Shown here piece after piece: positions 1-9,151 of a stretch of 64,000 bases of DNA. The notes under the pieces were generated by a model that was not told where the DNA came from, ran no database searches, and saw only the letters and a list, made by a program, of their open reading frames with translations. A program made the translations under genes and the position numbers. The stretch's first letter is position 1. Every line of letters begins with the position of its first letter. The stretch comes from Kitasatospora arboriphila (GTDB taxonomy: Bacteria; Actinomycetota; Actinomycetes; Mycobacteriales; Mycobacteriaceae): assembly GCF_000717275.1 (NCBI RefSeq), contig NZ_JNYV01000001.1, positions 434,001-498,000 of the forward strand. The letters run 5' to 3'.

Positions 1-1
1 G

Positions 2-565
2 GTCTTTCACACGTGGCAGGAGACCACCACCGTCTTCCACGAGGGCGTCCCCGGACATCACCTGCAGCTCGGTTCGGCGATGGTCAGTCCCGACCTCAAC
101 CGGTGGCGCAAACTGGCGTCGTTCACCTCCGGTCATGGTGAGGGCTGGGCCCTCTACGCAGAACGACTGATGGGGGAACTCGGCTGGCTCGAGGATCCGG
201 GTGACCGGATGGGAATGCTCGACTCGCAACGACTGCGCGCCGCCCGGGTTGTCGTGGACATCGGGGTGCACTGCGGTCTCACCGCACCGGAGTCGGTGGG
301 TGGAGGGACATGGGATGCCGACAAGGCGTGGACGTTCCTCACCTCGGCCGTCGCGATGGACCGCACCGTCCTCCGGTTCGAATTGAACCGTTACCTCGGC
401 TGGCCCGGCCAGGCGCCGTCGTACGCGCTCGGGCAACGGGTGTGGCAGCAGGCCCGCGACAACTACTTGCACCTCAACCCCGGCGGCTCACTCAAGGACT
501 TCCACCGCAAGGCGCTGGCGCTCGGCGGGGTCAGTCTCGATGTCCTGCGGTCCGAACTGACCTGA
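2..565 (+). CDS. DUF885 family protein, C-terminal part (5' end outside window)
   Basis: The reading frame is open from base 2 and the gene starts before the window. The visible 187 residues begin VFHTWQETTTVFHEGVPGHH. The HEGVPGHH stretch is the signature of DUF885 proteins, which are thought to be zinc-dependent peptidases of the gluzincin type: the two His and the Glu of HExxH-like geometry are present. The rest (GWALYAERLMGELG, an arginine-rich helix, then a C-terminal all-helical part) fits the end of this family. The substrate is unknown. It converges on the hisS operon; the interval holds the 21-bp repeat arrays. The family call is firm, the enzymatic role is inferred. Confidence 0.85.
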   Translation, partial: VFHTWQETTTVFHEGVPGHHLQLGSAMVSPDLNRWRKLASFTSGHGEGWALYAERLMGELGWLEDPGDRMGMLDSQRLRAARVVVDIGVHCGLTAPESVGGGTWDADKAWTFLTSAVAMDRTVLRFELNRYLGWPGQAPSYALGQRVWQQARDNYLHLNPGGSLKDFHRKALALGGVSLDVLRSELT

Positions 566-977
566 CCACCGATCAGGCGCCCACCCCCGCCGACCGTGCC
601 CTTGTCGCCGTCGACCGTGCCCTCGTTGCCGTCGACCGGGCCGTTGTCGCCGTCGAGCGGGCCCTCGTTGCCGTCGACCGGGCCCTTGTCACCGTCGAGC
701 GGGCCCTTGTTTTGCTTGAGCGGGCCCTTGTCGCCGTCGACCGGGCCCTTGTCACCGTCGAGCGGGCCCTTGTTTTGCTTGAGCGGGTCCGTTGGAGTCG
801 TCAAGTCTTGCGAACGGCACGCTGAACGTGCGCAAGGGCCCGCTCAACGTGTGTAACGGCCCACTCAACGTGTGTAACGGCCCGCTCAACGTGCGTAACG
901 GCCCACTCAACGTGTGTAAGGGCACGCTCGACGTGTGTAAAGGCACGCTCGACGTGTGTAAAGGCCCGCTCGACGGG
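566..977. other. 412-bp intergenic region filled by two repeat arrays
   Basis: This gap lies between the stop of the DUF885 gene and the stop of the small secreted peptide gene. Apart from about 30 bp at the left end and about 30 bp in the centre it consists of two 21-bp repeat arrays pointing outward from each other. Open frames run through the arrays on both strands because 21 is a multiple of three, so an open frame is not evidence of a protein here. I see no conventional gene. Confidence 0.8.
596..805 (-). repeat. 21-bp tandem array, left arm (about 9.5 units, reads leftward)
   Basis: Nine units of exactly 21 bp start at 596, 617, 638, 659, 680, 701, 722, 743 and 764, followed by a degenerate tenth at 785. 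On the + strand each begins GGGCCC (or GTGCCC or GGGCCG); on the - strand the core reads AAGGGCCCGCTC. The 42 bp 680-721 recur exactly at 743-784, so the array has grown by duplication of blocks larger than one unit. Read on the - strand in one frame it encodes heptads such as GPLDGDK, GPVDGNE and GPLKQNK after a possible ATG at 804. The array continues into sequence antisense to the DUF885 gene, which argues against a normal protein. Confidence 0.9.
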
Positions 978-980
978 CTA
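813..980 (+). repeat. 21-bp tandem array, right arm (about 8 units, reads rightward)
   Basis: Seven 21-bp units start at 813, 834, 855, 876, 897, 918 and 939, with a partial eighth at 960. The + strand consensus begins AAsGGCCCgCTCrACGTG, matching the - strand consensus of the left arm over its first dozen bases, so the two arrays are inverted copies of one repeat family. In one + frame it encodes heptads such as GPLNVCN, GPLNVRN and GTLDVCK after a possible TTG start at 792. The final unit runs into the stop codon of the leftward secreted-peptide gene at 978-980. Function unknown. Confidence 0.9.
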
Positions 981-1157
981 CTCAGGCGGGTTCTCCGCCA
1001 CCGGCAGGCTAGGGGTGTGGGCCTGGCTCCCCCATGTGCGTCCGGTGAACGGTGCCGGTTCGGGGTCTCCGCTCACCGTGAAGGTGCAGGCAACCGACCC
1101 GGTCATGACCAGTGCGGTCAGCCCGGCCGCGCACCAGAGCCGGACCCGGCGGCTCAT
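978..1157 (-). CDS. Small secreted or lipoprotein-like peptide (59 aa)
   Basis: This short frame encodes 59 residues beginning [20 protein letters not shown] and ending in NPPE. It has a classic secretion signal: basic N-terminus (RRVR), a hydrophobic stretch at about residues 7-21, then SVAC with the cysteine at position 24, a weak lipobox. The mature part is short and rich in Pro, Thr and Ser, typical of small mycobacterial lipoproteins. Its ATG overlaps the hisS stop codon in an ATGA (1154-1157), so it is probably translationally coupled to hisS. Its stop abuts the right repeat array. The start and coupling are seen directly; export is inferred; function unknown. Confidence 0.7.
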   Translation of the reverse strand: MSRRVRLWCAAGLTALVMTGSVACTFTVSGDPEPAPFTGRTWGSQAHTPSLPVAENPPE

Positions 1158-2428
1158 CGGCCTGCGGCCAGCTGCGAAGTCAGGTGGTGCACAACATCAT
1201 CGAGTGCCAGGCGCTGCTGGCTCCCGTTGCTCAGGTCCTTGAGCTCGACCTCACCGGAAGCCAGTTCGTTCTCGCCGAGAACCAGTGCGAACCGCGCGCC
1301 CGATCGGTCCGCCGCCTTCATCGCTCCCTTGAGTCCGCGACCGCCGTAGGCGATGTCGACCCTGACGCCGGCCGCCCTGAGCCTACCGGCAACCTCGACG
1401 AGGGCATCTTTGGCGGCGTCACCGAGTGGTACCCCGAACACCTCGCACCGTGCGTCCGTTGCCGCAGCGATCCCTTCGGCCTCCAACGCCAGGACCGTGC
1501 GGTCCACACCGAGCCCATAACCGATACCGGACAGCTCCTGCTTGCCGCCCAACTGCTTCATCAAGCCGTCGTAGCGACCGCCGCCACCGATGCCCGACTG
1601 TGCACCGAGCCCGTCGTGAACGAACTCGAAGGTGGTCTTCGTGTAGTAGTCCAGGCCGCGGACCAGCCTCGGGTTTTTTTCATACGCCACGCCGAGCCGG
1701 TCCAGGTGCCCGATCACCGCATCGAAGTGTTCCCGAGCCGAGTCCGACAGGTAATCGATCATCAAAGGTGCACCAGCCGTCGCCTCACGGATGTGCGGCC
1801 TCTTGTCGTCGAGCACCCGCAACGGGTTGATCTCTGCTCGGCGCCGCGTCTCTTCGTCCAGATCGAGTCCGAAGAGGAACTGCTGCAAGGCTTCCCGATA
1901 CTGAGGTCGGCAGGTGTCATCCCCGAGCGAGGTGATCTCGAGTCGAAAGCCCTTCAGCCCCAGGGCGCGGAAGCCCTCGTCGGCGATCGCGATGACCTCC
2001 GCGTCGAGTGCCGGGTCGTCGATTCCGATCGCCTCGACACCCACCTGCTGCAACTGGCGGTACCGGCCCGTCTGAGGCTTCTCGTAACGGAAGAACGGCC
2101 CTGCGTAGGACAGCTTCACCGGGAGTTGACCCCGATCGAGGCCGTGCTGGATCACCGCCCGCATCACGCCCGCGGTTCCTTCCGGACGCAAGGTCACCGA
2201 ACGGTCACCACGATCGGCGAACGTGTACATCTCTTTCGAGACGACGTCGGTGGATTCTCCGACGCCCCGGGCGAACAACGCGGTGTCCTCGAAGATGGGC
2301 AGCTCGATGTGTGAGTATCCGGCCAGTCGCGCCGCCCTGGTCAATGCGTCGCGGACGGCGACGAACTGGGCCGATGACGGCGGAACGTAGTCTGGTACGC
2401 CCCGCGGCGCCTGGAATCCGGCATTCAC
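1154..2428 (-). CDS. hisS: Histidyl-tRNA synthetase
   Basis: Charges tRNA-His with histidine using ATP in the cytoplasm. The 424 residues are full length for a class II HisRS. Visible motifs are [10 protein letters not shown] at 81-90, motif 2 [13 protein letters not shown] from 113, the histidine-binding LVRGLDYYT at 255-263 and GGGGRYDGL at 281-289, then motif 3 GYGLGVDR at 303-310, followed by the anticodon-binding domain. The GTG start at 2428 overlaps the stop of the upstream hydrolase gene in a GTGA, and the stop overlaps the start of the 59-aa secreted-peptide gene, so the three form one leftward operon. The first two genes are in the same order in M. tuberculosis. Confidence 0.97.
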   Translation of the reverse strand: MNAGFQAPRGVPDYVPPSSAQFVAVRDALTRAARLAGYSHIELPIFEDTALFARGVGESTDVVSKEMYTFADRGDRSVTLRPEGTAGVMRAVIQHGLDRGQLPVKLSYAGPFFRYEKPQTGRYRQLQQVGVEAIGIDDPALDAEVIAIADEGFRALGLKGFRLEITSLGDDTCRPQYREALQQFLFGLDLDEETRRRAEINPLRVLDDKRPHIREATAGAPLMIDYLSDSAREHFDAVIGHLDRLGVAYEKNPRLVRGLDYYTKTTFEFVHDGLGAQSGIGGGGRYDGLMKQLGGKQELSGIGYGLGVDRTVLALEAEGIAAATDARCEVFGVPLGDAAKDALVEVAGRLRAAGVRVDIAYGGRGLKGAMKAADRSGARFALVLGENELASGEVELKDLSNGSQQRLALDDVVHHLTSQLAAGR

Positions 2429-3150
2429 AGTCCGTGACGTCCCTTCGATCGGTTGGTGGCCGGTCCATCCTGCCCGGGGTGGGACAGATCGGCCAAAAAT
2501 GGATTGCCGGCACGTTCGCGACCGATGGTCGTCTGCTCGCCGTGCCCTGGCAGTACCAACGTCTCGTCCGGCAGCCCCAGCATCCGGTCGGCGATGGAAT
2601 CGAGCAGCTGCTGGTGGTCTCCGCCCGGCAGGTCCGTGCGACCGATGGAACCGGCAAACAGCACGTCGCCCGCGAAGCAGACCGGAACAGTCCCCTCCGG
2701 GGTGTCCACGTCGATACCGAACAGCACCGAACCCTGCGTGTGACCCGGCGCGAGGTCCACCGAGAAGGACAATCCCGCGACGTCCAGATCTTCGCGATCG
2801 GCGAGATCGATCACCTTCTCCGGCTCCCGGAAGACGGTGTCGCCGATCATCGCTCCGAGTGCCCGTCCGATTCCGGCCGCCGGGTCGGCGAGCATGTGCC
2901 TGTCAGCCGGATGGATGAATGCCGGAATGGCGTATTCATCGCACAACTCGGTGGCGTTCCAGGTGTGGTCGAGGTGCCCGTGGGTCAGCAGCACTGCCAC
3001 CGGGGTCAGAGAATGCTCGGCCAGTAGTTTGCGCACTCCTGGAGCGGAGTCCTGACCTGGGTCGATGATGATCGCCTCGCTACCGGGGGCGGGCGCCACC
3101 ACATAGCAGTTGGTGGCGAACATGCCCGCGGGGAAGCCCGTGATCAGCAT
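2425..3150 (-). CDS. Metallo-beta-lactamase fold hydrolase (glyoxalase II-like)
   Basis: A 241-residue cytosolic metallo-hydrolase. Metal-binding residues are visible: THGHLDH at 56-62, PGHT at 135-138, Asp in CFAGD at 162 and PGHGEQT from 201. This matches the YcbL/glyoxalase II branch, which hydrolyses thioesters such as S-lactoylglutathione; since this lineage uses mycothiol, the true substrate is open. The ATG at 3150 is chosen because CAGGAG lies 8 nt upstream; a GTG nine bases further up would sit inside that ribosome binding site. Its stop overlaps the hisS start by 4 nt. It is divergent from the cyclophilin gene. Confidence 0.88.
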   Translation of the reverse strand: MLITGFPAGMFATNCYVVAPAPGSEAIIIDPGQDSAPGVRKLLAEHSLTPVAVLLTHGHLDHTWNATELCDEYAIPAFIHPADRHMLADPAAGIGRALGAMIGDTVFREPEKVIDLADREDLDVAGLSFSVDLAPGHTQGSVLFGIDVDTPEGTVPVCFAGDVLFAGSIGRTDLPGGDHQQLLDSIADRMLGLPDETLVLPGHGEQTTIGRERAGNPFLADLSHPGQDGPATNRSKGRHGL

Positions 3151-3350
3151 GGTCTGCACTCCTGGGTCGGGGATGGTGTTCCTTCATCATCCCAGCACGG
3201 CAAAACGTGATCGCCCCGGCCACGTGCCGAAGTCGGCGCGCCAACGCCGCACCCATATAACGTGCTCTCAGCATTTGCTGGCAGACTCGCACCGGATGCC
3301 CCGCGCCCGGGGTGCAGCGAGACGGACGATTTATACGGAGGATCTCTGCG

Positions 3351-4301
3351 GTGTCGAGCAACGAGCAACGACGGCAGGCGGCGAAACGCAAGCTGGAGCG
3401 GCGGTTGGAGCGGCAACAGCAGGCCGCGCGCAAGCGCAAGATCATCATCGTCTCGACGTCCGTGGTACTGGTCGTTGCGGTCGCCGCGGTGGCGACCACG
3501 CTCATCGTGAAAAAGGTCGCCGACGACAACGAGAAGGCCCGCTGGACCGCGTGCAGCTACGTCGAGGACACTGCAGACCCGTTCGAAGGCCTGCCGGACA
3601 CCGTGCCGGCAGAGGTCCCGGCTGACCAGCAGCCCAAGTTCCAGCAGTTCCTCGGTGAGCTCAAAGCCGGTGCCGCCAAACAGCGTAAAGCGCCCATGCC
3701 CGGCGACAAGCAACTCAAAGAAGGCACGGTCGACGTCGTCTTCGACACCAGCCAGGGCGCAATCCCGGTTCAGCTGAACCGGAAGGACGCCCCCTGCAAC
3801 GTCGGCGCGTTCGAGAGCCTCATCAAAGAGAACTACTTCAACGACACCTCCTGCCACCGGCTGACCAGCGATCAACTCAAGGTGCTCCAGTGCGGAGACC
3901 CCACCGCCACCGGTCGCGGTGGGCCCGGCTGGCAGAGTCCTGACGAATTGCCGACGGGCTTCGCGCCGGCCGGCGAGGCCGACCCGACCACCGGAGCGCA
4001 ACCGGTGACGTATCCCCGCGGCACCATCGCGGTGGCCAACAGCGGCACCAATCAGGAAACCGGCGCGGGAACCGGCGGCAGTCAGTTCTTCATGGTGATC
4101 CAGGACGGCGTACTGCCTGCCGATTACACGGTGATCGGCAAGGTCGAAGAACCCGGCCTGCAGGTGTTGGACAAGGTGCTCGCCGGCGGCATCGTGCCCG
4201 GCTTGCGTCCGAACCAGTCCACCGGGTCGCTCGACGAGAACCCGTCAGACGGAAAACCCGTTCTCCCGGTGGACATCACCACCGCCACGATCGGAAGCTG
4301 A
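3351..4301 (+). CDS. ppiB: Membrane-anchored cyclophilin-type peptidyl-prolyl isomerase
   Basis: A 316-residue PPIase. The N-terminus is a highly charged cytoplasmic segment (residues 1-30, rich in Arg, Lys and Gln), followed by one membrane helix at about 31-52 and an external linker. The C-terminal two thirds is a cyclophilin domain, with GGSQFFMVIQD and a GRGGPGW loop typical of the actinobacterial branch. It probably speeds proline isomerisation in exported proteins. GTG at 3351 is preferred over an upstream in-frame start because GGAGGA stands 8-13 nt before it. It matches M. tuberculosis Rv2582 in placement between hisS and relA. Confidence 0.9.
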   Translation: MSSNEQRRQAAKRKLERRLERQQQAARKRKIIIVSTSVVLVVAVAAVATTLIVKKVADDNEKARWTACSYVEDTADPFEGLPDTVPAEVPADQQPKFQQFLGELKAGAAKQRKAPMPGDKQLKEGTVDVVFDTSQGAIPVQLNRKDAPCNVGAFESLIKENYFNDTSCHRLTSDQLKVLQCGDPTATGRGGPGWQSPDELPTGFAPAGEADPTTGAQPVTYPRGTIAVANSGTNQETGAGTGGSQFFMVIQDGVLPADYTVIGKVEEPGLQVLDKVLAGGIVPGLRPNQSTGSLDENPSDGKPVLPVDITTATIGS

Positions 4302-4304
4302 GGC

Positions 4305-4359
4305 CACCTCGGCCGTCTCGACCCGGTGAGCGACCAGGGTCGACTACGCGGCCGAGGTG
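4305..4359. terminator. Convergent hairpin between ppiB and relA
   Basis: CACCTCGGCCG at 4305-4315 is perfectly repeated in inverse orientation at 4349-4359, and inside it TCGACCC (4318-4324) pairs with GGGTCGA (4337-4343). The structure covers the 42-bp gap between the two convergent stops and reaches into the last codons of relA. There is no U-tract, as is usual for actinobacterial terminators. It could serve both genes. Confidence 0.6.
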
Positions 4360-6707
4360 ACCCGGTAGACGTCGTAGACACCTTCGACATTGCGGACCAC
4401 GTTGAGGACGTGGCCGAGATGCTTCGGGTCACCCATCTCGAAGGTGAACTTGCTGATGGCCACGCGATCACGTGATGTGGTCACCGACGCCGACAAGATG
4501 TTCACCCGCTCGTCTGCCAGGACCCGGGTGACGTCCGACAGCAGACGCGACCGGTCGAGGGCCTCGACCTGGATGGCGACGAGGAACACCGACGACGGTG
4601 ACGGCGCCCATTTGACCTCGATGATCCGTTCGGACTGCTCGCGCAGTGCTCCGGCGTTGGTGCAATCGGTGCGATGCACGCTCACTCCCCCACCGCGGGT
4701 CACGAATCCCATGATCTCGTCGCCCGGAACGGGGGTGCAGCACTTCGCCAGCTTGGCCAGGACGCCGTCCGCCCCGGGAACCACCACACCGGCATCACCC
4801 GTCTGGCGGGCCGGGGACGGCATCGTCGACGGGGTGGACCGCTCGGCCAGCTCTTCTTCGGCGTCTTCGAGTCCGCCGAGCTGGGCCACCAGACGACTGA
4901 CCACGTGGCGCGCGGAGACATGCCCCTCACCGACAGCGGCGTAGAGCGCCGACACATCCGTGAAACGCAGCTCATGGGCAATCGCGCCCATGGAATCGCT
5001 GTTCAGCAGCCGCTGAATCGGAAGTCCGCCTCGCCGAACCTCTTTGGCGATGGCATCTTTGCCGGACTCGAGAGCTTCCTCCCGGCGTTCCTTGGCGAAC
5101 CACTGCCGGATCTTCGCCTTGGCGCGCGGACTGACCACAAACGACTGCCAGTCCCGCGATGGCCCCGCGGTGGCAGCTTTCGAGGTGAAGACCTCTACGA
5201 CTTCCCCGTTCTCGAGTGTGCGTTCAAGCGCGACGAGTCGACCGTTGACCCTCGCCCCGATACAGCGATGGCCGACCTCGGTGTGGACCGCGTAGGCGAA
5301 GTCCACCGGCGTCGATCCGGTGGGAAGGGTGATCACGTCGCCCTTGGGTGTGAAGACGAAAATCTCCTTGACTGCGAGGTCGTACCGCAGCGATTCGAGG
5401 AACTCGCCGGGATCGGCAGCCTCCCTCTGCCAATCGAGCAACTGCCGCATCCACGCCATGTCGTCGATCTCGGCGGAGTCGGAGCCGTGCTTGCCCTTCG
5501 TCTCCTTGTATCGCCAGTGGGCCGCGATCCCGAACTCCGCTGTGCGGTGCATGTCGCGGGTGCGGATCTGGACCTCGAGGGGCTTGCCCTCGGGACCGAT
5601 CACGGTGGTGTGCAGCGACTGGTACACCCCGAAACGAGGCTGGGCGATGTAGTCCTTGAAGCGGCCGGCCATCGGTTGCCAGAGTGAATGCACCACGCCC
5701 ACAGCGGCATAGCAGTCCCGCAGGTCGTCGCACAGGATACGCATGCCCACGAGGTCGTGGATGTCGTCGAACTCGCGCCCCTTGACGATCATCTTCTGAT
5801 AGATCGACCAGTAGTGCTTGGGGCGACCCTCGACGGTCGCCGTGATGCGAGATCCGGTGAGTGCGTTGATGATGTCGGCACGAACCCTGGCCAGGTAGGT
5901 GTCTCTGGAGGGGGCCCGGTCGGCGACGAGACGGACGATCTCCTCGTATCGCTTGGGATGCAGGATGGCGAAGGCGAGATCTTCGAGTTCCCACTTGACA
6001 GTCGCCATGCCCAGTCGATGAGCAAGTGGGGCAATGACTTCCAGGGTCTCGCGTGCTTTGCGCGCCTGCTTCTCCGGCGGCAGGAAGCGCATGGTGCGCA
6101 TGTTGTGCAGGCGGTCGGCGACCTTGATCACCAGGACCCGCGGATCGCGGGCCATCGCGATGATCATCTTGCGGATGGTCTCTGCCTCGGCAGCGTTGCC
6201 CAGCGCGACCTTGTCGAGCTTGGTCACACCGTCGACGAGGTGGGCGACCTCTTGCCCGAAGTCCTCGGACAGCTGTTCCAGGGAGTACCCCGTGTCCTCG
6301 ACGGTGTCGTGCAGCAGCGCCGCCACCAGCGTGGTGGTGTCCATTCCGAGGTCGGCGAGGATGGTGGCCACCGCGAGCGGGTGCGTGATGTACGGGTCGC
6401 CGGACTTGCGGAACTGCCCGCTGTGCTTGGCCTCCGCGGTGTCATAGGCGCGTTGGAGAACGGTGACGTCGGCTTTGGGGTAGCCGTCGCGGTGAAGGGC
6501 GACGAGGGGCTCGAGCACCGGCCGGATCGAACTCTTGGTCGCGGTCATCCGTCGGGCCAGGCGAGCCCTGACACGGCGGGAGGCCGAGGTCGAGACAGCA
6601 CCGTTCGACCCTTTGACCGGGGCGACGTCCGCAGCCGGGGGTGCCACGGGGGCGACGCTGTCGCCGGTCGGGGCCTGCGTCAGAGCACCAGGCGTCTCTT
6701 CGGCCAT
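4344..6707 (-). CDS. relA: Bifunctional (p)ppGpp synthetase/hydrolase (Rel)
   Basis: Makes and degrades the alarmone (p)ppGpp in the stringent response. At 787 residues it is full length. After a low-complexity Ala/Pro tail (1-60) comes the hydrolase HD domain, with HDTVEDT at 133-139 and ADRLHNMRT further on. The synthetase domain has the conserved YQSLHTTV segment, then follow the TGS domain ([12 protein letters not shown]) and the C-terminal regulatory half ending in an ACT domain. Both catalytic halves look intact, so it should be bifunctional as in M. tuberculosis. AGGAGGTG precedes the ATG. It lies downstream of apt, 66 bp away, and ends in a convergent hairpin. Confidence 0.97.
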   Translation of the reverse strand: MAEETPGALTQAPTGDSVAPVAPPAADVAPVKGSNGAVSTSASRRVRARLARRMTATKSSIRPVLEPLVALHRDGYPKADVTVLQRAYDTAEAKHSGQFRKSGDPYITHPLAVATILADLGMDTTTLVAALLHDTVEDTGYSLEQLSEDFGQEVAHLVDGVTKLDKVALGNAAEAETIRKMIIAMARDPRVLVIKVADRLHNMRTMRFLPPEKQARKARETLEVIAPLAHRLGMATVKWELEDLAFAILHPKRYEEIVRLVADRAPSRDTYLARVRADIINALTGSRITATVEGRPKHYWSIYQKMIVKGREFDDIHDLVGMRILCDDLRDCYAAVGVVHSLWQPMAGRFKDYIAQPRFGVYQSLHTTVIGPEGKPLEVQIRTRDMHRTAEFGIAAHWRYKETKGKHGSDSAEIDDMAWMRQLLDWQREAADPGEFLESLRYDLAVKEIFVFTPKGDVITLPTGSTPVDFAYAVHTEVGHRCIGARVNGRLVALERTLENGEVVEVFTSKAATAGPSRDWQSFVVSPRAKAKIRQWFAKERREEALESGKDAIAKEVRRGGLPIQRLLNSDSMGAIAHELRFTDVSALYAAVGEGHVSARHVVSRLVAQLGGLEDAEEELAERSTPSTMPSPARQTGDAGVVVPGADGVLAKLAKCCTPVPGDEIMGFVTRGGGVSVHRTDCTNAGALREQSERIIEVKWAPSPSSVFLVAIQVEALDRSRLLSDVTRVLADERVNILSASVTTSRDRVAISKFTFEMGDPKHLGHVLNVVRNVEGVYDVYRVTSAA

Positions 6708-6773
6708 CGGTCACCTCCTGTGATGTGAAGGATCGAAAACTACCAGTCAGATCATGTCCATCAACCCTAGACC

Positions 6774-7352
6774 TCAGCCCGGAGCCAGGGCAGACAGCCC
6801 GATGTCACCGACGGCCTCGCTGATTGCCGCCCGTCCACCGAGTGCGCCGAGTTCCATCACCACGGCGACCGCGGCCGGTATCGCCCCGGCTTGGCGCAGC
6901 AGCTTGATCGCGGCGATGACCGTTCCTCCGGTCGCGAGCACATCGTCGACGATCAGTACCCGCATCCCCGTGAGGTCGAGTCCGTCGGCCGGGATCTCCA
7001 GGCAGGCGGATCCGTACTCGAGGGTGTACTCCTGCATCAGCACCGGCGGGGGCAGCTTACCGGCCTTGCGGACCGCCAGCACTCCGGTGCCGAGCTCTAG
7101 CGCCACACCTGAACCCAACAGAAATCCCCGCGCGTCGATTCCCGCTACCAGGTCGATCTGACCGGCGTCGCAGTCGGCGAGTCCGGCGATCACCGCACGC
7201 AGCCCGGCCGGATCGGCCAGTACGGGTGACAGATCTTTGAACTGGACTCCCGGCGACGGAAAATCGGCTACCTTGCGAGTGAGCCGCTCGATTGCCGACG
7301 AGGCCTCGCGAGCGGTGTGTGCCTCGCGGCCGGTCTGGGTGGGGCTGTCCAT
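6774..7352 (-). CDS. apt: Adenine phosphoribosyltransferase
   Basis: Salvages adenine with PRPP to form AMP. The 192 residues include the Apt signatures: [15 protein letters not shown] at 31-45, the flexible-loop RKAGKLPPP at 95-103 and the PRPP-binding [13 protein letters not shown] at 132-144. The N-terminal 20 residues are longer than in E. coli but normal for this order. AGGA lies about 10 nt before the ATG. The order lipoprotein-apt-relA matches M. tuberculosis Rv2585c-Rv2584c-Rv2583c and links purine salvage to the alarmone gene; the functional link is inference. Confidence 0.95.
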   Translation of the reverse strand: MDSPTQTGREAHTAREASSAIERLTRKVADFPSPGVQFKDLSPVLADPAGLRAVIAGLADCDAGQIDLVAGIDARGFLLGSGVALELGTGVLAVRKAGKLPPPVLMQEYTLEYGSACLEIPADGLDLTGMRVLIVDDVLATGGTVIAAIKLLRQAGAIPAAVAVVMELGALGGRAAISEAVGDIGLSALAPG

Positions 7353-7433
7353 CTTCTCAAGTCCTCATCTGTTCGATTACCACCGTTCGACGTCGTGCGC
7401 CTCGGTGGGGCCTGCATGGTCGCAGAACGCGGG

Positions 7434-9143
7434 TCAGGTGTCCGACAGCATCCAGCGATCAATGTTCCATCCCGTACCGACGCGAGCGTTCCCGGGCACC
7501 ACGTTGTCCACATTGTCTCCCGAACGCCGCGTCCGCGGCTCGACGAACAACGGGAGTGCCGGCATGTCCTGCCACAGCAACAACTCGATCTCGCGTAGGA
7601 GCGGGAGCTGACCCGCGGGGCGGACGGTCACCGCGAGCTGGTCGATCAGGGCCGAGACCCTTGCATTCGAGTACCTGCCGATGTTGCTCGGATCGCTTCG
7701 ATGGAAAGCGTAGGAATCCCGGATGGGATCGGCGGCGCCCGTTGCGGCGAATCCGTTGCCGGAAGCAGTGATCAAGGCATCAACGTCGGCGCCGAGACTT
7801 GCCGGTCCGATGGTGTCGGAGGCGGCGTCGACCACGGTGATGCCGGCACGCTGGCAGCTGGCCGTGATGGCGGCCACCATCTGACCCCTGCGCATGTCCG
7901 GTCCGAGGTACCCGATGCGGACGGTCATGGGAGCGCCTGCCCCTGCCTCGCGGGCTTCCCGTGCGGCACGCTCGGGGTCGGCCCGCAGGTAGTCGCGACC
8001 GAACTCGGCATCTAGTGCACCGGTGAGCAGGTCACCGGGTCCGAGCAGATGGTTGTTGGCGATGGGTGCCCCGCGGCCGAACTCGCGGGCGAGACCGTCA
8101 CGGGGTACGCACGCGGCGAACGCGCGACGCGCGGCCGACGTGGCGAACACCCCGCGACCTGCCATGACGATCCGTTCGACCCCCAACGAGGCCGGTGGCA
8201 ACGGCCCCGCGGGTGGCGCCGCTGTGGTGCTGGACTGTCGGCGCGGCGCCGGGTCGACGGCACTGTAGGTTCCGGCCCCGATGTCGAGCACGTCGACCTT
8301 CGAGTCACCTTTGCCGTCGGCGAAATCGTCGCTCATCGCAGTGGAGCGCGGCCACAGGGTCAGCTGTTGTTCACCGGCGGGTCGGCCCCACCACCGGTCG
8401 TTGGCCGACAGCACCAGTCCGCCGTCGCGGGTGTAGTCCTGCACCCGGTAAGGGCCCAGTGCAGGGAAGTCTGCGGATTCGAACTCGCCGGGTGTCATCG
8501 ACAGACCCGTGTTCCAGATCCGGGCCATCTGTCCCAGGACACGGCGGTCGCCTCGGCTGATGGGTCCGACCACGTCCGGAACGCCCGACGCCCGGGCGAC
8601 CACCTGAGGCGGGATGAGCGTTCCCGCCCCGAACAGTCCCTTCCAGTCGCGATAGGCGCGGCCGGGCCGGAAGGTGACGGTCGCCGTCTTGGCGCCGGGG
8701 GTGCACTCGACGCGTTCGATGTCGCGATAGCCCGCAGTGGTGATGGGTTCGAATCCGGAGAAACGCCCGCTGTGGGCAGCCCACGCCAACGTCATCGCAT
8801 CGCAGGTCAGCGGTACCCCGTCGGAATACACGGCCCGGGGATTGATCTGGTAGTTCACCGTCAGTCGGGAAGGGTCCACCGGCTGTGGCGTCGCGGTTCC
8901 GATGTCGGTGTCCGCGATGACGCGCCCGTCGGGCCCGAGGTAGCTGAATCCGGGCAGCACCCGCGCCAGAGCCATCTGCCCTCCGCCGATGCCACCGTTC
9001 AACGTCTCGGTGTTGAATGTGGTCACCGCACCGTCGATCAGGTAGTTCACCGAGAACTCGGCGTCATCTGAGCAACCCGCGACCACTGCCGTCCCACACA
9101 CCATCGCCAGCGATGCGGCAAGCAGTGCGCGGGTTCTCATCAC
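7434..9143 (-). CDS. Extracellular solute-binding lipoprotein, family 5 (peptide-binding type)
   Basis: A 569-residue exported lipoprotein. The signal peptide MMRTRALLAASLAMVCGTAV is followed by lipobox VAGC with Cys24 as the acylated residue. The body resembles oligopeptide-binding proteins of ABC importers (SBP_bac_5): YLIDGAVTTFN near the start, a YSDGVPLTCDAM segment where cluster members have xDGxPxTAxDV, and the late SNIGRYSNARVSALIDQ. No permease or ATPase genes are next to it, so it may be an orphan. It sits between secF and apt as does Rv2585c in M. tuberculosis. The ligand is unknown. Confidence 0.88.
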   Translation of the reverse strand: MMRTRALLAASLAMVCGTAVVAGCSDDAEFSVNYLIDGAVTTFNTETLNGGIGGGQMALARVLPGFSYLGPDGRVIADTDIGTATPQPVDPSRLTVNYQINPRAVYSDGVPLTCDAMTLAWAAHSGRFSGFEPITTAGYRDIERVECTPGAKTATVTFRPGRAYRDWKGLFGAGTLIPPQVVARASGVPDVVGPISRGDRRVLGQMARIWNTGLSMTPGEFESADFPALGPYRVQDYTRDGGLVLSANDRWWGRPAGEQQLTLWPRSTAMSDDFADGKGDSKVDVLDIGAGTYSAVDPAPRRQSSTTAAPPAGPLPPASLGVERIVMAGRGVFATSAARRAFAACVPRDGLAREFGRGAPIANNHLLGPGDLLTGALDAEFGRDYLRADPERAAREAREAGAGAPMTVRIGYLGPDMRRGQMVAAITASCQRAGITVVDAASDTIGPASLGADVDALITASGNGFAATGAADPIRDSYAFHRSDPSNIGRYSNARVSALIDQLAVTVRPAGQLPLLREIELLLWQDMPALPLFVEPRTRRSGDNVDNVVPGNARVGTGWNIDRWMLSDT

Positions 9144-9151
9144 CGCACAGG

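Noticed and set aside
463..804. A 113-codon - strand open frame through the left array
   Set aside because: Its last 35 codons are antisense to the DUF885 gene, so it is not a convincing protein gene as a whole; kept as a repeat and finding.
596..980. CRISPR array
   Set aside because: Units are contiguous 21-bp tandem repeats with no unique spacers and no cas genes nearby.
792..1349. A 185-codon + strand open frame through the right array
   Set aside because: Only the first third is the heptad array; the rest runs antisense over the secreted-peptide gene and the end of hisS with shadow composition.
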